A stretch of 64,000 nucleotides of DNA from Piromyces finnis (GCA_002104945.1 MCFH01000024.1:372001-436000); one strand, 5' to 3'. Positions 22,701 to 37,116 are shown, counted from the stretch's first letter. Made by a program: numbers and translations. The notes: generated from the sequence alone by a model not told the origin.

Positions 22701-25059
22701 TTTAAAAAATTAAAATTTTAAAAAAAAAATTAAATAGTAAAATGTCTCTTTTAAAGTATTTTTCTTATTTTAGTATTTATATAAAACTTTGTAATTATTA
22801 AATAAGAATAAAAAAAAAGACAATCGATGTTTAAAAAATATTTATAAAATTCTTTTTTTTTTTTTTAAAGATTATATTATATATATTTCTTTAAAAGTGG
22901 AATTTAAATATAACATTAAAACAAACATTCATCATTTAAATTTTTTTAAAAGTAAAAAAAAAAAAAGTACTTTCTCCTTAAAAAAATTATAGTATATCCT
23001 ATACTATATACACTTTATAAAAAAAAAGCATTCCATATTATAATTCATTACTGTTTATTTTATTAGTATTATTATTATTTATAGATATTATTATTTTATT
23101 ATTTTATTATTTTATTGTTGTTTATTCTCCTTGTCCATTTTATTCTTTTCATTTTTTTTTTTTAATAAAACCCCCTTTGGTCACATTGTAAAAAATGGCA
23201 AAAAAAAAAAAAACAATTTTTATTAAATTATTTTTTAAAATTTTAATTATTATTATTTTTAATTCTTATTTGGGGACATGTGATAAAAATTAATTTTTAT
23301 TTGAAAATTTGACCTTTTTTAAAAATAGTTTTTTTAATATTCTTATTAGGATTACTTTTTTTTAAAAAAAAAAAAGTAAGACTCTAGGATGTGTAAATGA
23401 TGAGTAAACTACGCGTATTTATCCATACCAACTTTATACTATTTATAATATTTAAAAAAAAAAAAACATTTTATTTTATCTTATTCTAAACCATAGTTAT
23501 ATTTTTTATTCTAATCCATTTTTTCAATAAACTTTTAAAGACACTTAATAATAGGAGTTAGTTAAAAAAAGAAAAATGGGACTGTTTAATAAAAAAAAAA
23601 AAGGAATCAACATCAGATGCATTTTTTTTTATAACAATTATCCTTTATATTTATATCTATATATAATATTAAAATATAAATTTTTATTTTTTAAATATTA
23701 AATACTTTTTTTTTAAAAAAAAAAAAACTAGTCTTTCAACTATATTATTATTGTTTTTTTTTTTTTTTCCTTTTTTACTTTATTAATAAAAGTTTATAAA
23801 GTATTTTTTTGTTTTTTAATTTTTATAAATATACCTATAGTTTATATATGAATTATTTGGAATATTAGAAATATCACCATAATAATTTTTTTTTTACTTT
23901 TTTTACAATGGTTATATTTTAAAAATACAAAATTTTTTTTTTTTTTTAACCTAATCTTTTATAAATCTTTATCAATTATTTTCAAACATGGATGTGGGTA
24001 TGTTGATGTATGATTCCTTTTAAGCTTGGATAAAAAAAAAAAAAAGAATAATAGATATAATAGTCTACTTAAATAGAATAGACCTATTATGACTAATAGT
24101 AATAGTACATAATAATATAAATTATAAAAGTATTGATTCGTATTTTATAAAAACTTTTCAAAGACTTTCCTTACCATAGTATTGTCCTGTCTTTTTTTTT
24201 TTTTATAAAATATAGACTTTTTTTTATATATACGAATATATAAAAGTTTTTATAGAAAAAGTTGATTACTTTTATTTCTTATTCTTAGAATAGTAATCCA
24301 TAAGGCTTATTTTATTTCATTATAATTACTTTATTTGCCAACAACACTACCATCACCAATAAAAATAGTAATAACAACAAACAAGAATAATACCAAAAAA
24401 AATATAAACTTTTTTCCTTGTCAAAGAATGAGTTTTTATCCCTTTTTTTTAATTTATGTTAATTTTTTATTTATTTATTTATTTATTTATTTTTTGTTTC
24501 ATATTAATAGATGTAAAAATTAGGTAGGAAAGAATACCATTTCTTTTCTTTTTTTTTTTTTTTTTCTCTTTCTCTACTTAACATATTGATATTAAATTTC
24601 TTTTTTTGTTTTCACTTTGTTTTGCTTCTTTTATAAAATCTGGTATTAAACGTTTCATATCTTTTTTTTTTTTCTAAAAAATATAAAAATATATATAGTA
24701 CTATTAAAACCATTTTTTAATAATACTATTGTTTTTATAATAGGTATTTTTCATAAAAGTAGGATATATTAGAAATATAGAAATTAAAAAAAAAAAAAAA
24801 GTATAAATGGATGGTTATATTTGTGAATAACTTTTTTAATTTCTTTCTTCTTCATTATTATTTCATTTTTTTTTTAATGATCTTTGTTAAAGAAAGGATT
24901 AAAAAAAATAATGTGCGATTTTTTTTTTTTTTTTTTACACTTTTTTTTTAAATGATAAAAATTGCTGTTGTATGGTTTATAGACTTATTAGGAAAATATT
25001 TTTTTTATGATTTATACTGTTGTGTTAAAAGCGTTTCTACTGGAATAATGGATTTAAAT
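19763..25059. other. Long gene-free spacer
   Basis: 5.3 kb with no supported gene. Frames at 24335-24523 and 24952-25227 are low-complexity or lie antisense to ZPR1. A purine/G-rich patch at 21162-21245 (containing AGGGG and GGTTGGTGG) is the only marked departure from A/T-rich sequence. Confidence 0.6.
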
Positions 25060-26828
25060 TTATTCAGCTTTTTGTTCTTGGTTAGCAATCTTTTCACCCT
25101 TTTCGTTATAATTTTCAATAACCATATCATTAATACCAAAGTCTTCATTTTGTTGGAAGGTTCTTTCGTATTCTTCAATAATCATATTTGGATCTGGATC
25201 TGGAGCGTAAAGGTTTTGAAGGTATGAATTAGCTAATGGATCATCTAAAATAAGAGTAAATTCCTTCTTCATTTCCTTAACTTCATCAAGTTTTGAAAGG
25301 AATTCAGAGAATTTTTCTTTACGTTCTTCGGTAACAGAATCACCCTTAGTGAATGGAGTCTTGGTATCTAATTCTTCGTAAATTTGATCAAGTAAACCTT
25401 CAATAGTAGTGAAACGACCACCTAAAGTACCGTAAGTTAATTCTAAGTTAATTTCTGGAATCTTTAAGGCACAGGTTTCAGACTATTTTTAATTATAAAA
25501 TAATGATTTGTTATGTTAAAAAAAAAATTTATTTTTTTTTTAATAATCTCTTCTTTTTTTTATTCTATCAACTATGCGTTGCTTTTTATTTTAATTTGCT
25601 GCTTACCTTTAAGATATCTCTAGATAAATCTTCTTCATCAGTCATCTTTAAGGTAATACGCTTACCCTTTGGAGCGATAGCACCTCCAGCCTTAACTTCA
25701 TTACTCTTGTAACCACATTCATCACAATTAGTTGCCATAATGACGACTTCTTTAAAGTGAGGAATATTAAGCATGTGCATTTTAGTACTGCATGGAGCCT
25801 TACATGATGGACAAGTAGCATCGAAATGCATAACTTCATCAACATCAATATTAATATCATCTTCCTTTTCTTCCTTTTCAGCTTCTGGGTTGGCAGCAGC
25901 AACAACACCAAGAGCTTCATTTTGTTCCTTGGAACGAACATAGTGTCTAACTTCTAATTGTGGATCAGCAGCTGGAGCATTTAAGTTTTCAACAAAACTG
26001 TTACCAGTTGGATCATCAAGAGTGAAAGTGAATGGTTCATTACCATCACGTAAAGAAGTTAATCTATCAATAACAGATTGAATTTTGTCATATAATTCCT
26101 TATCCATGTGCTGAAATATATAATATTTCGATATAGGTTATATTTTATTGTTAATTTTATCCACATTTTGATATCATAAATATATTTTTTTTTCAATTTT
26201 ATTCTATTTAATTTTTACCATTCTGATTGGTTGTTCTTGGGAAAGACCTTCAATAGCGTGAGTAATGATACCTTCAATAGTAGTTAAAACACCACGTTGA
26301 GAACCAGCTGGAATTTCAAATTCTAATTCTTCAAATCTACAAGTAGAAGTTTCAGCCTTTAAAACTTGTCTACTTAAATCCTATTATAAATAAAAAGAAA
26401 ACCATTATTAGATTTCTATTTGTATTTTTAAAGTTTTTTTTTTTTTTTTTTGAATTAGATAATTTACTCTTGGAGTCTTGATTTGACAAACGGCGTGAAC
26501 ACCAGTTTCAGAAATTTCAGAAGCAGATTGAACTTCATTATTTCTGAAACCACAGTGTGGACATTCAAAAGCCATAATAATAACTTCTCTAAAGTATGGA
26601 ATTTTTGTTAATAATAAACGAGTAGTACCCTATTATTATTCATAAACACAGGATAAATTGAATTACATAAATATTACATTCAAAAAAAAAAAAATATTTT
26701 CTTTTTATTTCATAATAGTGTGATGTTTTTATTATTACATTTTCATGGCAATTCATACAAAGAGATTCAATTTCAGTACAGCCTTGTTCGGCATTAAGTT
26801 CTAAAACAATTGGTTCTGGTTGAGCCAT
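25060..26828 (-). CDS. ZPR1: Zinc finger protein ZPR1
   Basis: Five exons: 26828-26739, 26629-26468, 26380-26219, 26110-25607 and 25482-25060. All junctions are phase 0, giving 446 aa. ZPR1 has two zinc finger plus ZPR1-homology modules, and both are visible. The first finger has C24-x2-C27-x25-C53-x2-C56, followed by GFRNNEVQ. The second has C238-x2-C241-x25-C267-x2-C270, followed by GYKSNEVKAGG. After each comes an all-beta module containing the characteristic F-x-L-x-L-D-D-P-x-x-N-S-[FY]-[VL] (exon 4 and exon 5). ZPR1 binds and helps fold eEF1A and is essential for growth in yeast. Length and domain order are normal. Codon use is less A/T-biased than neighbouring genes, as expected for a well-expressed gene. 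The C-terminus is short and acidic. Confidence 0.95.
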
Positions 26829-28293
26829 TTTATATGATATTTATTATTATTACTGGAAATAATAAATATTTTTCAATAAGTATATATATAAATTATTATT
26901 TAAAAAAAAATATTTAAAAAGTATTAAAGAATTAGACTAATAGTATAATACAATATTTTTTTTTAATTGATGAATGAATAATTGTTATTTTGATTTTATT
27001 AATGTTCATAATAAGTGTTTGAAAATGTTTTTTTTATTATTTATTATTCTTTATATATAATTTCTCTTTCTATTAACTGTATTTTTATAATTGTATATCA
27101 ATTTTTTTTTCTTCCATATGTTTTCCTGCTCTTTTTTTTCTTTTTAAAAAAAAAAGTTAAAATATTTTTTATAATTACATTTCTCGTTGTTACTAATTTA
27201 GTAATGTTCCCTTTTTTTTGGTATAATGATTTTTGTTAAATTTTAATGGTTTAATTTATAATAAATAAACTAAATTACAATAAAATTTAATTAAAAAAAA
27301 AAAAAAAAACTTGTTTTATTTATATAAATAAAATATTTTTTTTTCTTTTTAAAGAAGAGCAAAGAAAAAAAAAATTTTTTTTCTAAACATTTTTTTTATA
27401 AGTTTAATTAAATTAAATATATTATTAATATATATTAAAATTTATATTTATATTTAATAGAGTGTAAAGGAAATTTTTTTTTTATTGGTCCATTTCAAAA
27501 AGATTTTAAATATATAGAGGGTTAGAATAGATTAGTATATGTATCTTTAATAAAAACTATTTAATAATTATTAAAAAGGTCAAAAAAAAAAAAAAAAAAG
27601 TAATATATATAATGCTTTTAACTATACTTTTTTTTTATTTTAAAAAGAAAAAACAAAACTATTTACTTTTTTTATTATAATCTTTTTAAAATGAAAAGGT
27701 TTGGTTTTAATAATAACAATGATTTAAAAAAAATTTTGTGTAACTTTTAGAAAAGTTTATTTCTGATCAAAAAAAAGTTTAAAATATGATGAAAAGGAAA
27801 CTTTTCTAGAATATGAAAAAAAGGAAGATTAACTAGTGAAAGACAAAATATTATGAGTAACTTAATACACCCTTTATATTACCGTTACAATTATTATTAT
27901 ACTCAGTTTCATTAAGGTATGTTGATAATATTTTTTTAACAATTATAAAAATTGTTTTAATCTTCCTTTTTTTTTTTTTACTTTAAATAAAACTAAAACT
28001 TTAATGGTATCTAAATTAAATTGCCAATATTTTATTTAAAATATTCATTATTTTTATTATCTTTTTTTATTCTTATTATCTAAATAAAGTGTGTTATACA
28101 TTTTTTATTAAAAAAAAATAAATACATTTATTAATAGTTATCTATGATAGTTTTTTTTTATATTATTATTTTATATAAAATTTTTTTGAAGACTGTTTTT
28201 TTATGTATATAATATTCACATACTCTACATAGTGTTGATCTATATTTAAATGATTATTTTATGATTTTGTAATAGATGATACAAAATGATCTG
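26829..28293. other. Intergenic, no gene seen
   Basis: Spacer between the 5' end of ZPR1 and the 3' end of channel A. The frame at 27015-27239 is Phe/Tyr/Ile low-complexity. Only homopolymer runs are visible. Confidence 0.6.
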
Positions 28294-30808
28294 TTATACT
28301 TGAGAATATTCTCTAATTAAAATTTCATAATATTTTTTCATTTTTGTTAATGTATATAATTTTTGTGAAGTTTTAACAAGTTCTTTATCACAAATTTCAC
28401 AATAATCCATCATTTCATTAATAATATCTTCTTTATTATCATAGAATTCTTCTAATTTTTTACTACTAATTTCTTTGATAGTATTTGTTTCTGTGGTGGT
28501 TTGAAGATTGGAATGACTTCCTTTGTGTGACTTATCATCACTATCTAAACTACTTAAACTTTCAACTTCATCTTTATCTTTTAAAATGTGAACTTCTTCT
28601 TCGTTATCACTAATATCTTCTATGGTTGTTTCCTCATTTTTAATATTATTTTTAATCATATAAAGAATTTCTGGGAGACCTTCATGGTCATCAGTACTAG
28701 ATCTTTTTGGTGTGGTGTAAAGGTTATCAATATCTTCGTCTCTCTTTGGTCTGAAAGTAGTTGGACTTGAAAAGAATGATGATTCTCTTCTTTTTCTAAA
28801 CATTCTTTTTTGTCGTTTTTTGTATCTTTTATTACTTTCTTCGATTGCATTTTTAATTGTTTCATCACGATTAGCTTTGGAATAATCATCAGCAAATGTA
28901 GCATATAAAATGGCATTTGGAATGATGTATAAGAACATAGAAAACTAACATTATTAAATAAATTGATGATGATAATGATAATGATTTATTAAAAATAAAA
29001 TAAATATTAATATTGATTTTGTAAATATTTTTTATTTTTTTTTTTTTTTTGCTAATTTTTTGATATTTACCATAATAGCAAAAAATGCAATAAACTTTCC
29101 TTGAACCTTTTTATAATTTTTAATATTTTTATTAAGAAATATAAAAACATATATATTATATATATTGAATGTTTTATTATTTAAGTTTATTATTTTATTT
29201 TTATAGGTTTATTAAATTTAATGTACTTACAGTAAATGGGAAATAGTCACCATAACCAATACAAACCATAGTAACGGCAGCCCACCAAGAAGATTCAACA
29301 ATCGAGTGACTGTATTTTATTAATTATAATATTATTATTCAGTAATTATATTATCTTTAGGTATTATCATTTATTTTATTAAAATTAATATTTACACTGA
29401 TGCTGGTTCTGCTTGTGTTTCATTTCCAACTTTTGTATAATTTCTAATCCATTTCTTTTTAATGTATAATAATATATATTTATTAATATATTAATTAGTA
29501 TAACAAGTATTAGCTATAAAAAAAATTTTTTTTTTTTTTTTAAATAATTATATGTATATAGCTTGATACCTTTTCATTTGGATCATATTTTGAACCAAAA
29601 ATTTCGGCATGATAGTAAATTGGTGAAATTGCAAGAACACCCAAATAAAAAATGGTATATACGTTGAATAAAAATTTACTATTATCTTTTAAACAATTTA
29701 CAACTATATTAAAATGTTTGGCAAATCCATTTTTCATATGAATGATTCTCATAAATAAACGTATAATTAGAAATTCACTTAATATTGTTGGTATCCAATA
29801 CAATACTTTATTTCCTCTAAAACGAGTTTCGGGGAAAATAAGTTCAATATAAAATGCTGATATACCTAATAAATTTATTGTTCCATTCCACTTGAAATAT
29901 CCTTTATAACGAGCAATAAATTTGTATATTTTCCAATCATGATAAAATCTTTTCTTTTTTTCCTTTTTCTCATTGTACGAAGAGTAAAATAAATAATCGT
30001 CTGATTCTTTTCCATTTTTGTCCTTCTTTCTCTTCTCTTTTTCCATTTCTCTTTCTCTTTTCTTTTTTTGTTTATATTCTTGTTGATGAGAATAACAAAT
30101 TAGATTGTAAATCCATTCTACTGTTAAAAATCCATTAAGAATAAAAAGTAATATATGCCAATTTCTTTCTTGAATTTTGGTATGATTCCAAATCAATTCA
30201 GAATATAAAAGATTTGCAATAATTAAAAATACAAGATCAAAGGTAATAAGATAATTCATAAAAGTAGCAATAGATGAATCTTCAGGATTTTTTGCAATCT
30301 TTAGAAATTGTGTTTTTAATAAGTGAATAAATGAATAATTTTCATTATCAAGATCATTGTAAAAATCATTTTCATTTGGGCCCATGTTTAAACCATTCAT
30401 ACTCATACCTATGCCACCCATACCATTAACTCCCAACATACGACTTCCATTCATATTATATGAACTGCCAGGAAGATATAATTTACTCGCACCTAATCTG
30501 GAAGGATTATTTAAATTTAGACTTCCACTACTATTATATAGATTATCATTAGATTTCAATAAATTAAATTTATTTCTATACGGCTTTCCATCTTTTAAAT
30601 TTAAAGTAGAATTACTTGCATAAGTTGGTGATTTCAAATTAGTTGTAGTGGGTGTGTTTAAATCATTTACATTTTGAAAAATTAATTCTTGATTAAATGT
30701 TCCTGTATATATAGGAATATTAGGTAAATCTTGGAAATTAGGTAAATGAGGTTGATGAGAAGCCAATGGCTTTTTATTATCGTTTAAATTATCTTTATTT
30801 CCTTTCAT
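28294..30808 (-). CDS. Voltage-gated-type K+ channel, paralog A
   Basis: Five exons: 30808-29570, 29454-29396, 29309-29231, 29106-29071 and 28944-28294, in phase throughout, 687 aa. A ~170-residue Asn/Ser/Gly-rich N-terminus is followed by six membrane helices. S1 includes FDLVFLIIANLLYSEL and S2 the FILNGFLTVEWIYNL segment. A Lys/Glu-rich charged loop (RERE-MEKEKRKK) comes next, then S3 ending in IELIFPE and a weak S4 (LIIRLFMRIIHMK). The outer pore follows (YHAEIFGSKYDP), then the pore helix SSWWAAVTM and the filter C-I-G-Y-G-D. A 36-nt microexon begins S6. The C-terminal tail is acidic and ends in a helix with CEICDKELVK. Such channels are plasma-membrane tetramers passing K+. S4 charge is low and S3 lacks the usual acid, so gating may differ from a standard Kv channel. 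Confidence 0.85.
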
Positions 30809-31018
30809 TATTTATAATTAACATATATTAAATAAAATATTATTTTTTTTTTTATCTTTATTTAAATACACTATTAATACTTTATTTTAAATTTGTTTGT
30901 ATTTCTATTGTATTTTAATTTTATTTTATATTCTACAAAATTGTTACTGGCATTAAGAATTTTATTAATGAAAATGTATATATGTATAAATTAATAAATT
31001 GATTATTAAAGGTATATT

Positions 31019-31061
<43 letters not shown>

Positions 31062-32566
31062 GGGTATGTTTTATACGAAATTATTCTTGCTTTTTGTTTA
31101 TCGAAATAAAGTGTGTGAATTTATTTTTTATATAAACATTTTATACTGAATTTGAATTGAAATTCATATACTTTACAATAATGCGCTATTAAAGTTTTTT
31201 ATGTACACATATATATTTTATAAATATAAATAAATATTAATATGAATTTTGAATAAAGGAATACTCAATTGTTGTTATTATTTTTTTTTAATTTAAAAAT
31301 TATACATTAATTATTTTTTCTAATTTTTTTTTATTTTTATTTTTTTTTTAAAGAAAAGGCTTTTCCCATATAAATTTGATTTTAATTAAAGTGTTGGTTA
31401 GGTAAAATATATTAAAAAATTAATTTTTTTTTTCATTAAATTTAATTATTAAGAAAAAGATTATTGAGCTATTAAATGTAAAGATATTGTTATAAATGAA
31501 TTTTCAAATAATAAAACCGGGTTATATATATATATATTTATTATTAAGTACTAATACTTTTACAATATAAAAAGCAACAATATTTATAATTACTATTCAA
31601 ATAATAACAATAATAATAAAAATACTATTAATAATAATAAAAGTAAGAGGTCCAAAATTATTTTTTCAATGTTTTTTGATAATAGTGTATAAAATGTTTA
31701 AAAAAACACTATTATATATATACATTAAAATTTAACATTTATATATAGTAACATCAAAACTAGCTTTTTTTTTTTTTTTTTTATAATCTGGTAGATGGTA
31801 GATAAAATAAAAAAGAAAAACGGCGGTAAATTTTAATTATTTCAATTTTAATTTTTATAGAAATTTTTGTATATTAAAAGCGCTACTAACAATCATATTT
31901 AAATAAAATATGTTAATACTAATTAATTGTTATTGTTTTAATCCTACAAAGTTAAGTTTTAAAGAAGAAACGTAACAAAAATGTTATTATTATTGTATTT
32001 TTTTTTTGTATTTTTTTTGAAAAAAAAATACTATTATTATTATTTTAATATTTAAAAATAAAAAAATTAATAAAGAATTAACTTTTAAATGGGTGAGCTT
32101 TTTTGCTTTTTATATTAGTAAGTAATTTTATTTATATTTAATAAAAAATGAACTTTAAACTTTAATAATATATATCTTTATAAATCAAGGTAAATATAAC
32201 TTTTTATTAGATATAAAATGTAAAGTAAAAATTTTTAATAACATATACCATAAAAAATGTCATAAAATAGTAGTAATAAAATATCAATGTAGATGTTTTG
32301 TTAAAATAACCGATTTTTTTTATTAAAAAAATTCTAATATTGAATTATCAATTTATTATTTATTATTAAGTTTCTATACCTGTATTTTTAACGTTTAACA
32401 AATATTAAATAATTATACAATATTAATAACACTATCTCTTATTTATGTGATAATAAATCAAGAATTTAATATTGTATATATAAATATTTTATTAACAATT
32501 TCGAAGATACGTAAGAAACAAACAAACAAAAAGAAAAATCATAATTATAAAATAGAGGCAATAAAA
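30809..32566. other. Divergent spacer between channels A and B
   Basis: Shared upstream region of two divergently transcribed channel genes. It holds an unusually long poly-T run (31020-31058) and a 10-bp inverted repeat ATAATAGTGT/ACACTATTAT (31679-31716). An open frame extends the channel B ORF upstream to 32447, but it begins at a non-ATG codon and reads like untranslated leader. Confidence 0.55.
31020..31058. repeat. Poly(dT) tract, ~39 nt
   Basis: One of the longest homopolymers in the window. Such tracts exclude nucleosomes in other fungi and could mark the channel A promoter. Confidence 0.85.
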
Positions 32567-34965
32567 ATGATGAAATCAACCAAGAAAGAAACGGTTGATA
32601 CAATAAAGCAAACAATCAATGTTTTAACAGTATTACTATATAATAGTCGACTATGTTCAAATAATTGTTTTCTTAATTTGATAAATTTTATGAATTTTTT
32701 TGTGACTTTGATAGCAATTTACATATTTTTCATATCTTCTATACCGGCTTATCGAGGAAAAAATTTAGAAAAACTTAATATATTCGAGTATTTAATAACA
32801 ACGTATTATATTGTGGAAATTCTTATACGATATATTTTATATACTTTTTTCGATGTGACAACATTTGGTCGAATTGATGAATTCTATTTAGAAAAAGAAT
32901 CTATATTAGATTTGAGTGAAAGGCAATATCGTGTGATAACCGTTGGAAATGATAATAATAGTAAAAAGAATATGAAAGATAGAAAAAAAAAAAAGAAAAA
33001 TTTTTTACATTTAATTAGATTTTTTGTGAATAAAATGGAAATAATATGTTTATTAAGTATGCCTAATCATTAATAATAAATTAATTATTTTGTTATTCCT
33101 TTTAGAAAAATATATATTAATTTTTTTTTTTTTAATATATATATTTCAAAGATATAATGCCATTATTTGTTAGAATGATTATAAATAAAAACTTGTTGGA
33201 AATATATAATGATTCTAAATTAAGCTCACTTATTTCTATTTTTCAATATACACGATTAATCCGTTTTTCTATTTATATTATTAATACAAGACTATCAAAA
33301 ATTTTTAAATTTGATATGTTAATAAAGGTATTTAAAAATTCAAAGGAAGGACTTATATCAACATTTTTATTGTCAATATGGACTATTGTATTTTTTTCAA
33401 ATTTCTTTTATTTTGCAGAAACATATGACTGTCATTTTGATGAACAAACAGAAGTAAGAAAACAACATTTTAATATAAAAAATTTAAGATAAAAAAAAAA
33501 AAATTATTAATTCATATATTTTGTAATAATGGATAATATTAATATTTATTTCTATAAATATATTTAATTTTTTTTTTTTTTTCAATATTACAAATATAAT
33601 ACTGAAACATTATAGACATATTATAGATTTAATAAATCTAATGAAAGAGAAGAATGCAAAGTGTAAGTGATAAAAAATTAAATATAAATGCAAATTGAAT
33701 AAGGATTAAAAAAAAAGAAAAAAAATTTTTTTATAACAATTTTTAAAAATTAATAATAATTATTTTTATAAAAAAAAAAAAAAAGACAATCAATAATAGA
33801 TGCTTATTGGTGGGCAGTTGTTACTATTCAATGTATAGGTTATGGTGATTTAACACCATCCACTACAATGGGGAAAATTATTAATGGATGTATTGTTTTA
33901 ATTGCTAATGTAATTTTTTCAATTCCTAGTGCTATTTTAACAATTGAATTTTTGGATTTGATAATAAAAACAAAGAAAGATGAAGTGATAGAAAAAGCAG
34001 TTATAAAATGTGAATCAAAAATAGAAAAAGCAAGAAAGAAGAATTTTCAAAAGGAATTAATGAATATTATATCTCAAGAAAATATTCAAAATAATGCAAA
34101 TACATTTATTAAATATTATTCCATTAATGAAACTCTTTATGATAGTGGTGGTATTTTTAATATAAACAATAGAAATAATGATGGACCAGCAAATGTAATT
34201 GATTTATTTAAACTTAAAAAAAGCAATAATTCAATTGGACATCTAATAGAAAGAAGAAAAAGTACCAATTCAACTGGTGGTTATTTGTTAGAAAGAAGAG
34301 GTAGTAAAGGAAATAATTTAATGAATTATCATCCACCGTTGAATAGAATTTATGGAAGTAAGGAATCAATTCATAATTCAAAACCAGGATTAAATTATGA
34401 ATTATACAATAAACCTACAAAAGGTAATACACTTACAGAATATATTGGTCCAATAAAAATAGGCTCATTAAATGAAAGGAATACAGTTACAAACAGTAAA
34501 ATATTGAAAACTAGTGAGTTAGAATTAGATGATCCTACAACAACAATTAAGTATGGGTTAGGTGATAAATTACTATCAAAACAAAATAATAATCCCGATT
34601 TACTCAAGCTTAACAGAATTATAAAGAATCAACAATATTTAAATAGATTAACAACTCAAGCGAATAATTATTCAGGGATTTCTCACATGAGGGGAAACAA
34701 TAGTTCTTATTACTTAACAGGATCTTCTGAAAAGAACCGTAAAAATGAAAAGGGAGAGATTGCTATTGAATTTAAGTTGGGTGAAGTAAAATATATGTCA
34801 GCTAGAGAAATAAGTAAGGAACTATATAAACTCTCTATGGAATACTATGCACAATGTGATGATGAATTTTCTGAGGTTGATGAACAATCTGGTACATTAT
34901 ATTTATTAATGAAAGGTTTTGAAAAAACTCTTCGTTGTATTCGAAAGATTAAAGGAACAAAGTAA
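32567..34965 (+). CDS. Voltage-gated-type K+ channel, paralog B
   Basis: Four exons: 32567-33056, 33152-33453, 33616-33662 and 33786-34965, in phase, 672 aa. The ATG at 32567 (with a second at 32570) was chosen over the upstream open frame, which looks like leader. S1 is NFFVTLIAIYIFFISS, S2 EYLITTYYIVEILIRY, S3 EIICLLNIMPLFV and S4 QYTRLIRFSIYIINTR. The outer pore is YFAETYDCHFDEQTE and the pore helix DAYWWAVVTIQ. The filter is C-I-G-Y-G-D, and S6 ends in SIPSAILTIEF. The ~330-aa cytoplasmic tail is Asn/Ser-rich. It contains TTTIKYGL and ends in a helix ELYKLSMEYYAQCDDEFSEV that is nearly identical in paralog C. B and C also both lack the two introns that A, D and E carry around S6, so B and C are sister copies. 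Confidence 0.87.
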
Positions 34966-37116
34966 AGTTAATAATCAACAAATTGAAGTATAAAGTTTTT
35001 TAAGTACTTTTAATCTCTATCCAATAATTTATACTTTTTTTTTTTAAATCATTTTTTTTATAACAAAAATAGTTTATTATTCACAATTTTTAAGTATAAA
35101 TATTACCAAAGTATTGATTACATTTTTACACAAGTAAGCAAATGTATATTTTTTTTTTAAAATAAAATAGTTAGTTATTATAATTCTATTATTTAATATA
35201 ATTGTAAATAAAATATTAGAAAAATATAATATTAATTAATAGTTGAATGTAATGTATATCTTAAACATAATAATACTATTATTATATTCTATCGTTTAAT
35301 CATTACCTTAACAACACAATATTTTAAATATAATGTAATATAATATTATTTTTTATATAAAATATTTATTATATTAAAATTTCAAATATAACATTAAATA
35401 AACAATCTAAAATAATAAATTATTTTAAATATAACATTATAAGCAATCTAAAATAATAAATTATTTTAAATATAACATTATAAGCAATCTAAAATAATAA
35501 ATTATTTTAAATATAACATTATAAGCAATCTAAAATAATAAATTATTTTAAATATAACATTATAAGCAATCTAAAATAGTAAATTATTTCATATTTCATC
35601 ACTCTCTTCATACATTTATTTTGTATAACAAGACGGTAGATGTAATGTCTACTTTTTCTATTACAATTTTTTTTATTTATAGCTTCAACATTTGTACAAC
35701 TTTATACCAATATTTTTAAAATTATTGGTGGACATATAAAGTTCAGCTATCTTTTTTTTTTTTTTTTTTTTTTTTACAGAAATCAAGTCATCATTAAATC
35801 AACTTTTTATTTTCAAATAATGATATCTCTAATTTTAATTTCATTAATTCTATAAGTATTACTATGTTTAATTGATTTTTCTTTATTTTAATATTTCTCA
35901 TTACATTGTGATATGTTTTTTTTTTTTTTTTTTATAATTATGAGTTGGTTGTTACTTTAACTGCTTACTTGCTTACAGACGTTGTTGTATTTAATATATA
36001 TATAATTTAATTATCAACAATTTTTTAATTATTATTAATTAATTTCATTAATAAAAAACTTTAAATATTAGTATAATCAAATTTTATTTTTTTAACCAAT
36101 TAAAGTAATAGATTGTAATATATAATATATATTATAATATAATATTTTCTATTTAATTAGTATATAATTTTGTATTAACCATATATTAGTTATTTTATTT
36201 AAAAGTAATCAATTTAAATTTAATTAAAATTGATAGAGTAATGTAATTGTAATATATTTCATTTAAATTATGCAGAAATTTTATTTACCATCCAAAGTTT
36301 TCTGCGAATGGATAAATAAATGTATAAATAAATTAACATTTAAATAAATGATTTAATAAAATTAAATAAACAAATATATAAAAATAGATAAATAGTGTGA
36401 AAAGTTTTTTTTTTTTTTAATTATTATTAAATAAGATTTAATTGCACAAGTAAAAAAAAAAAAGGCATAAAAAATTAGAAAAATTATTGAATAAAAAAAA
36501 AAAGTTCTTTTACTGCTAAAAAAAAAAAAAAAAAATAAAAAGAAAGAAAGGAATTAAAATAAAGTAATAATCAAGCAAATAAGAAAGCAGCAAGAAAACA
36601 AGCAAGCAATAAATAAAAAAACAAACAAATACAAAGATATTTATAGAAAAGAAATTAAATTTTACAATTAATAAATTATAACATTAATCAGATAATTATT
36701 AATTTATTGTAGGTAACCCATTTTTTTTATATCGTTAAAATTGAATAGTTACATTGTGCTATTTTTTTTTTAATGATACTTTATTAAACGATTTTATGTA
36801 TTTTATTATTTAATATTATTATATAATTGAAACAATATATAACCATCATTATCATTATTTATTTTTAAGGATAAAGGTCTAACTAAAATATCTTTATTAT
36901 ATCTTTATTCATAATTATACATAGTCTATATATAAAATCTTAAACATCATTCTTTAAAATACATAAGTCAAAATATTTTAAATAATTTAAAAGAAGCAAA
37001 TGAAAATATATTAAATATTATTATTTTAAAGTAAAAGAAAAAAGAATTTTTAAAAAACAAAAAACAAAAAAATAAAATAAAAAACTTTTATATATGAAAA
37101 ATATATCCTAAAGAAT
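34966..37116. other. Intergenic with 41-bp minisatellite
   Basis: Spacer between channels B and C. Apart from the tandem array at 35379-35590 and homopolymer tracts there is nothing gene-like. Confidence 0.6.
35379..35590. repeat. 41-bp tandem repeat, about five copies
   Basis: The hexamer CAATCT recurs at 35403, 35444, 35485, 35526 and 35567, exactly every 41 bp. The interior copies are essentially identical; the first (missing TATAAG before CAATCT) and last copies are diverged. Confidence 0.95.

Noticed and set aside
25648-25941. 97-aa minus-strand ORF within ZPR1
   Set aside because: Out-of-frame shadow of ZPR1 exon 4.
32447-32566. N-terminal extension of channel B by 40 residues
   Set aside because: It starts at a GTG, and its residues are simple A/T-driven sequence unlike the N-terminus of paralog C; the ATG at 32567 is preferred.
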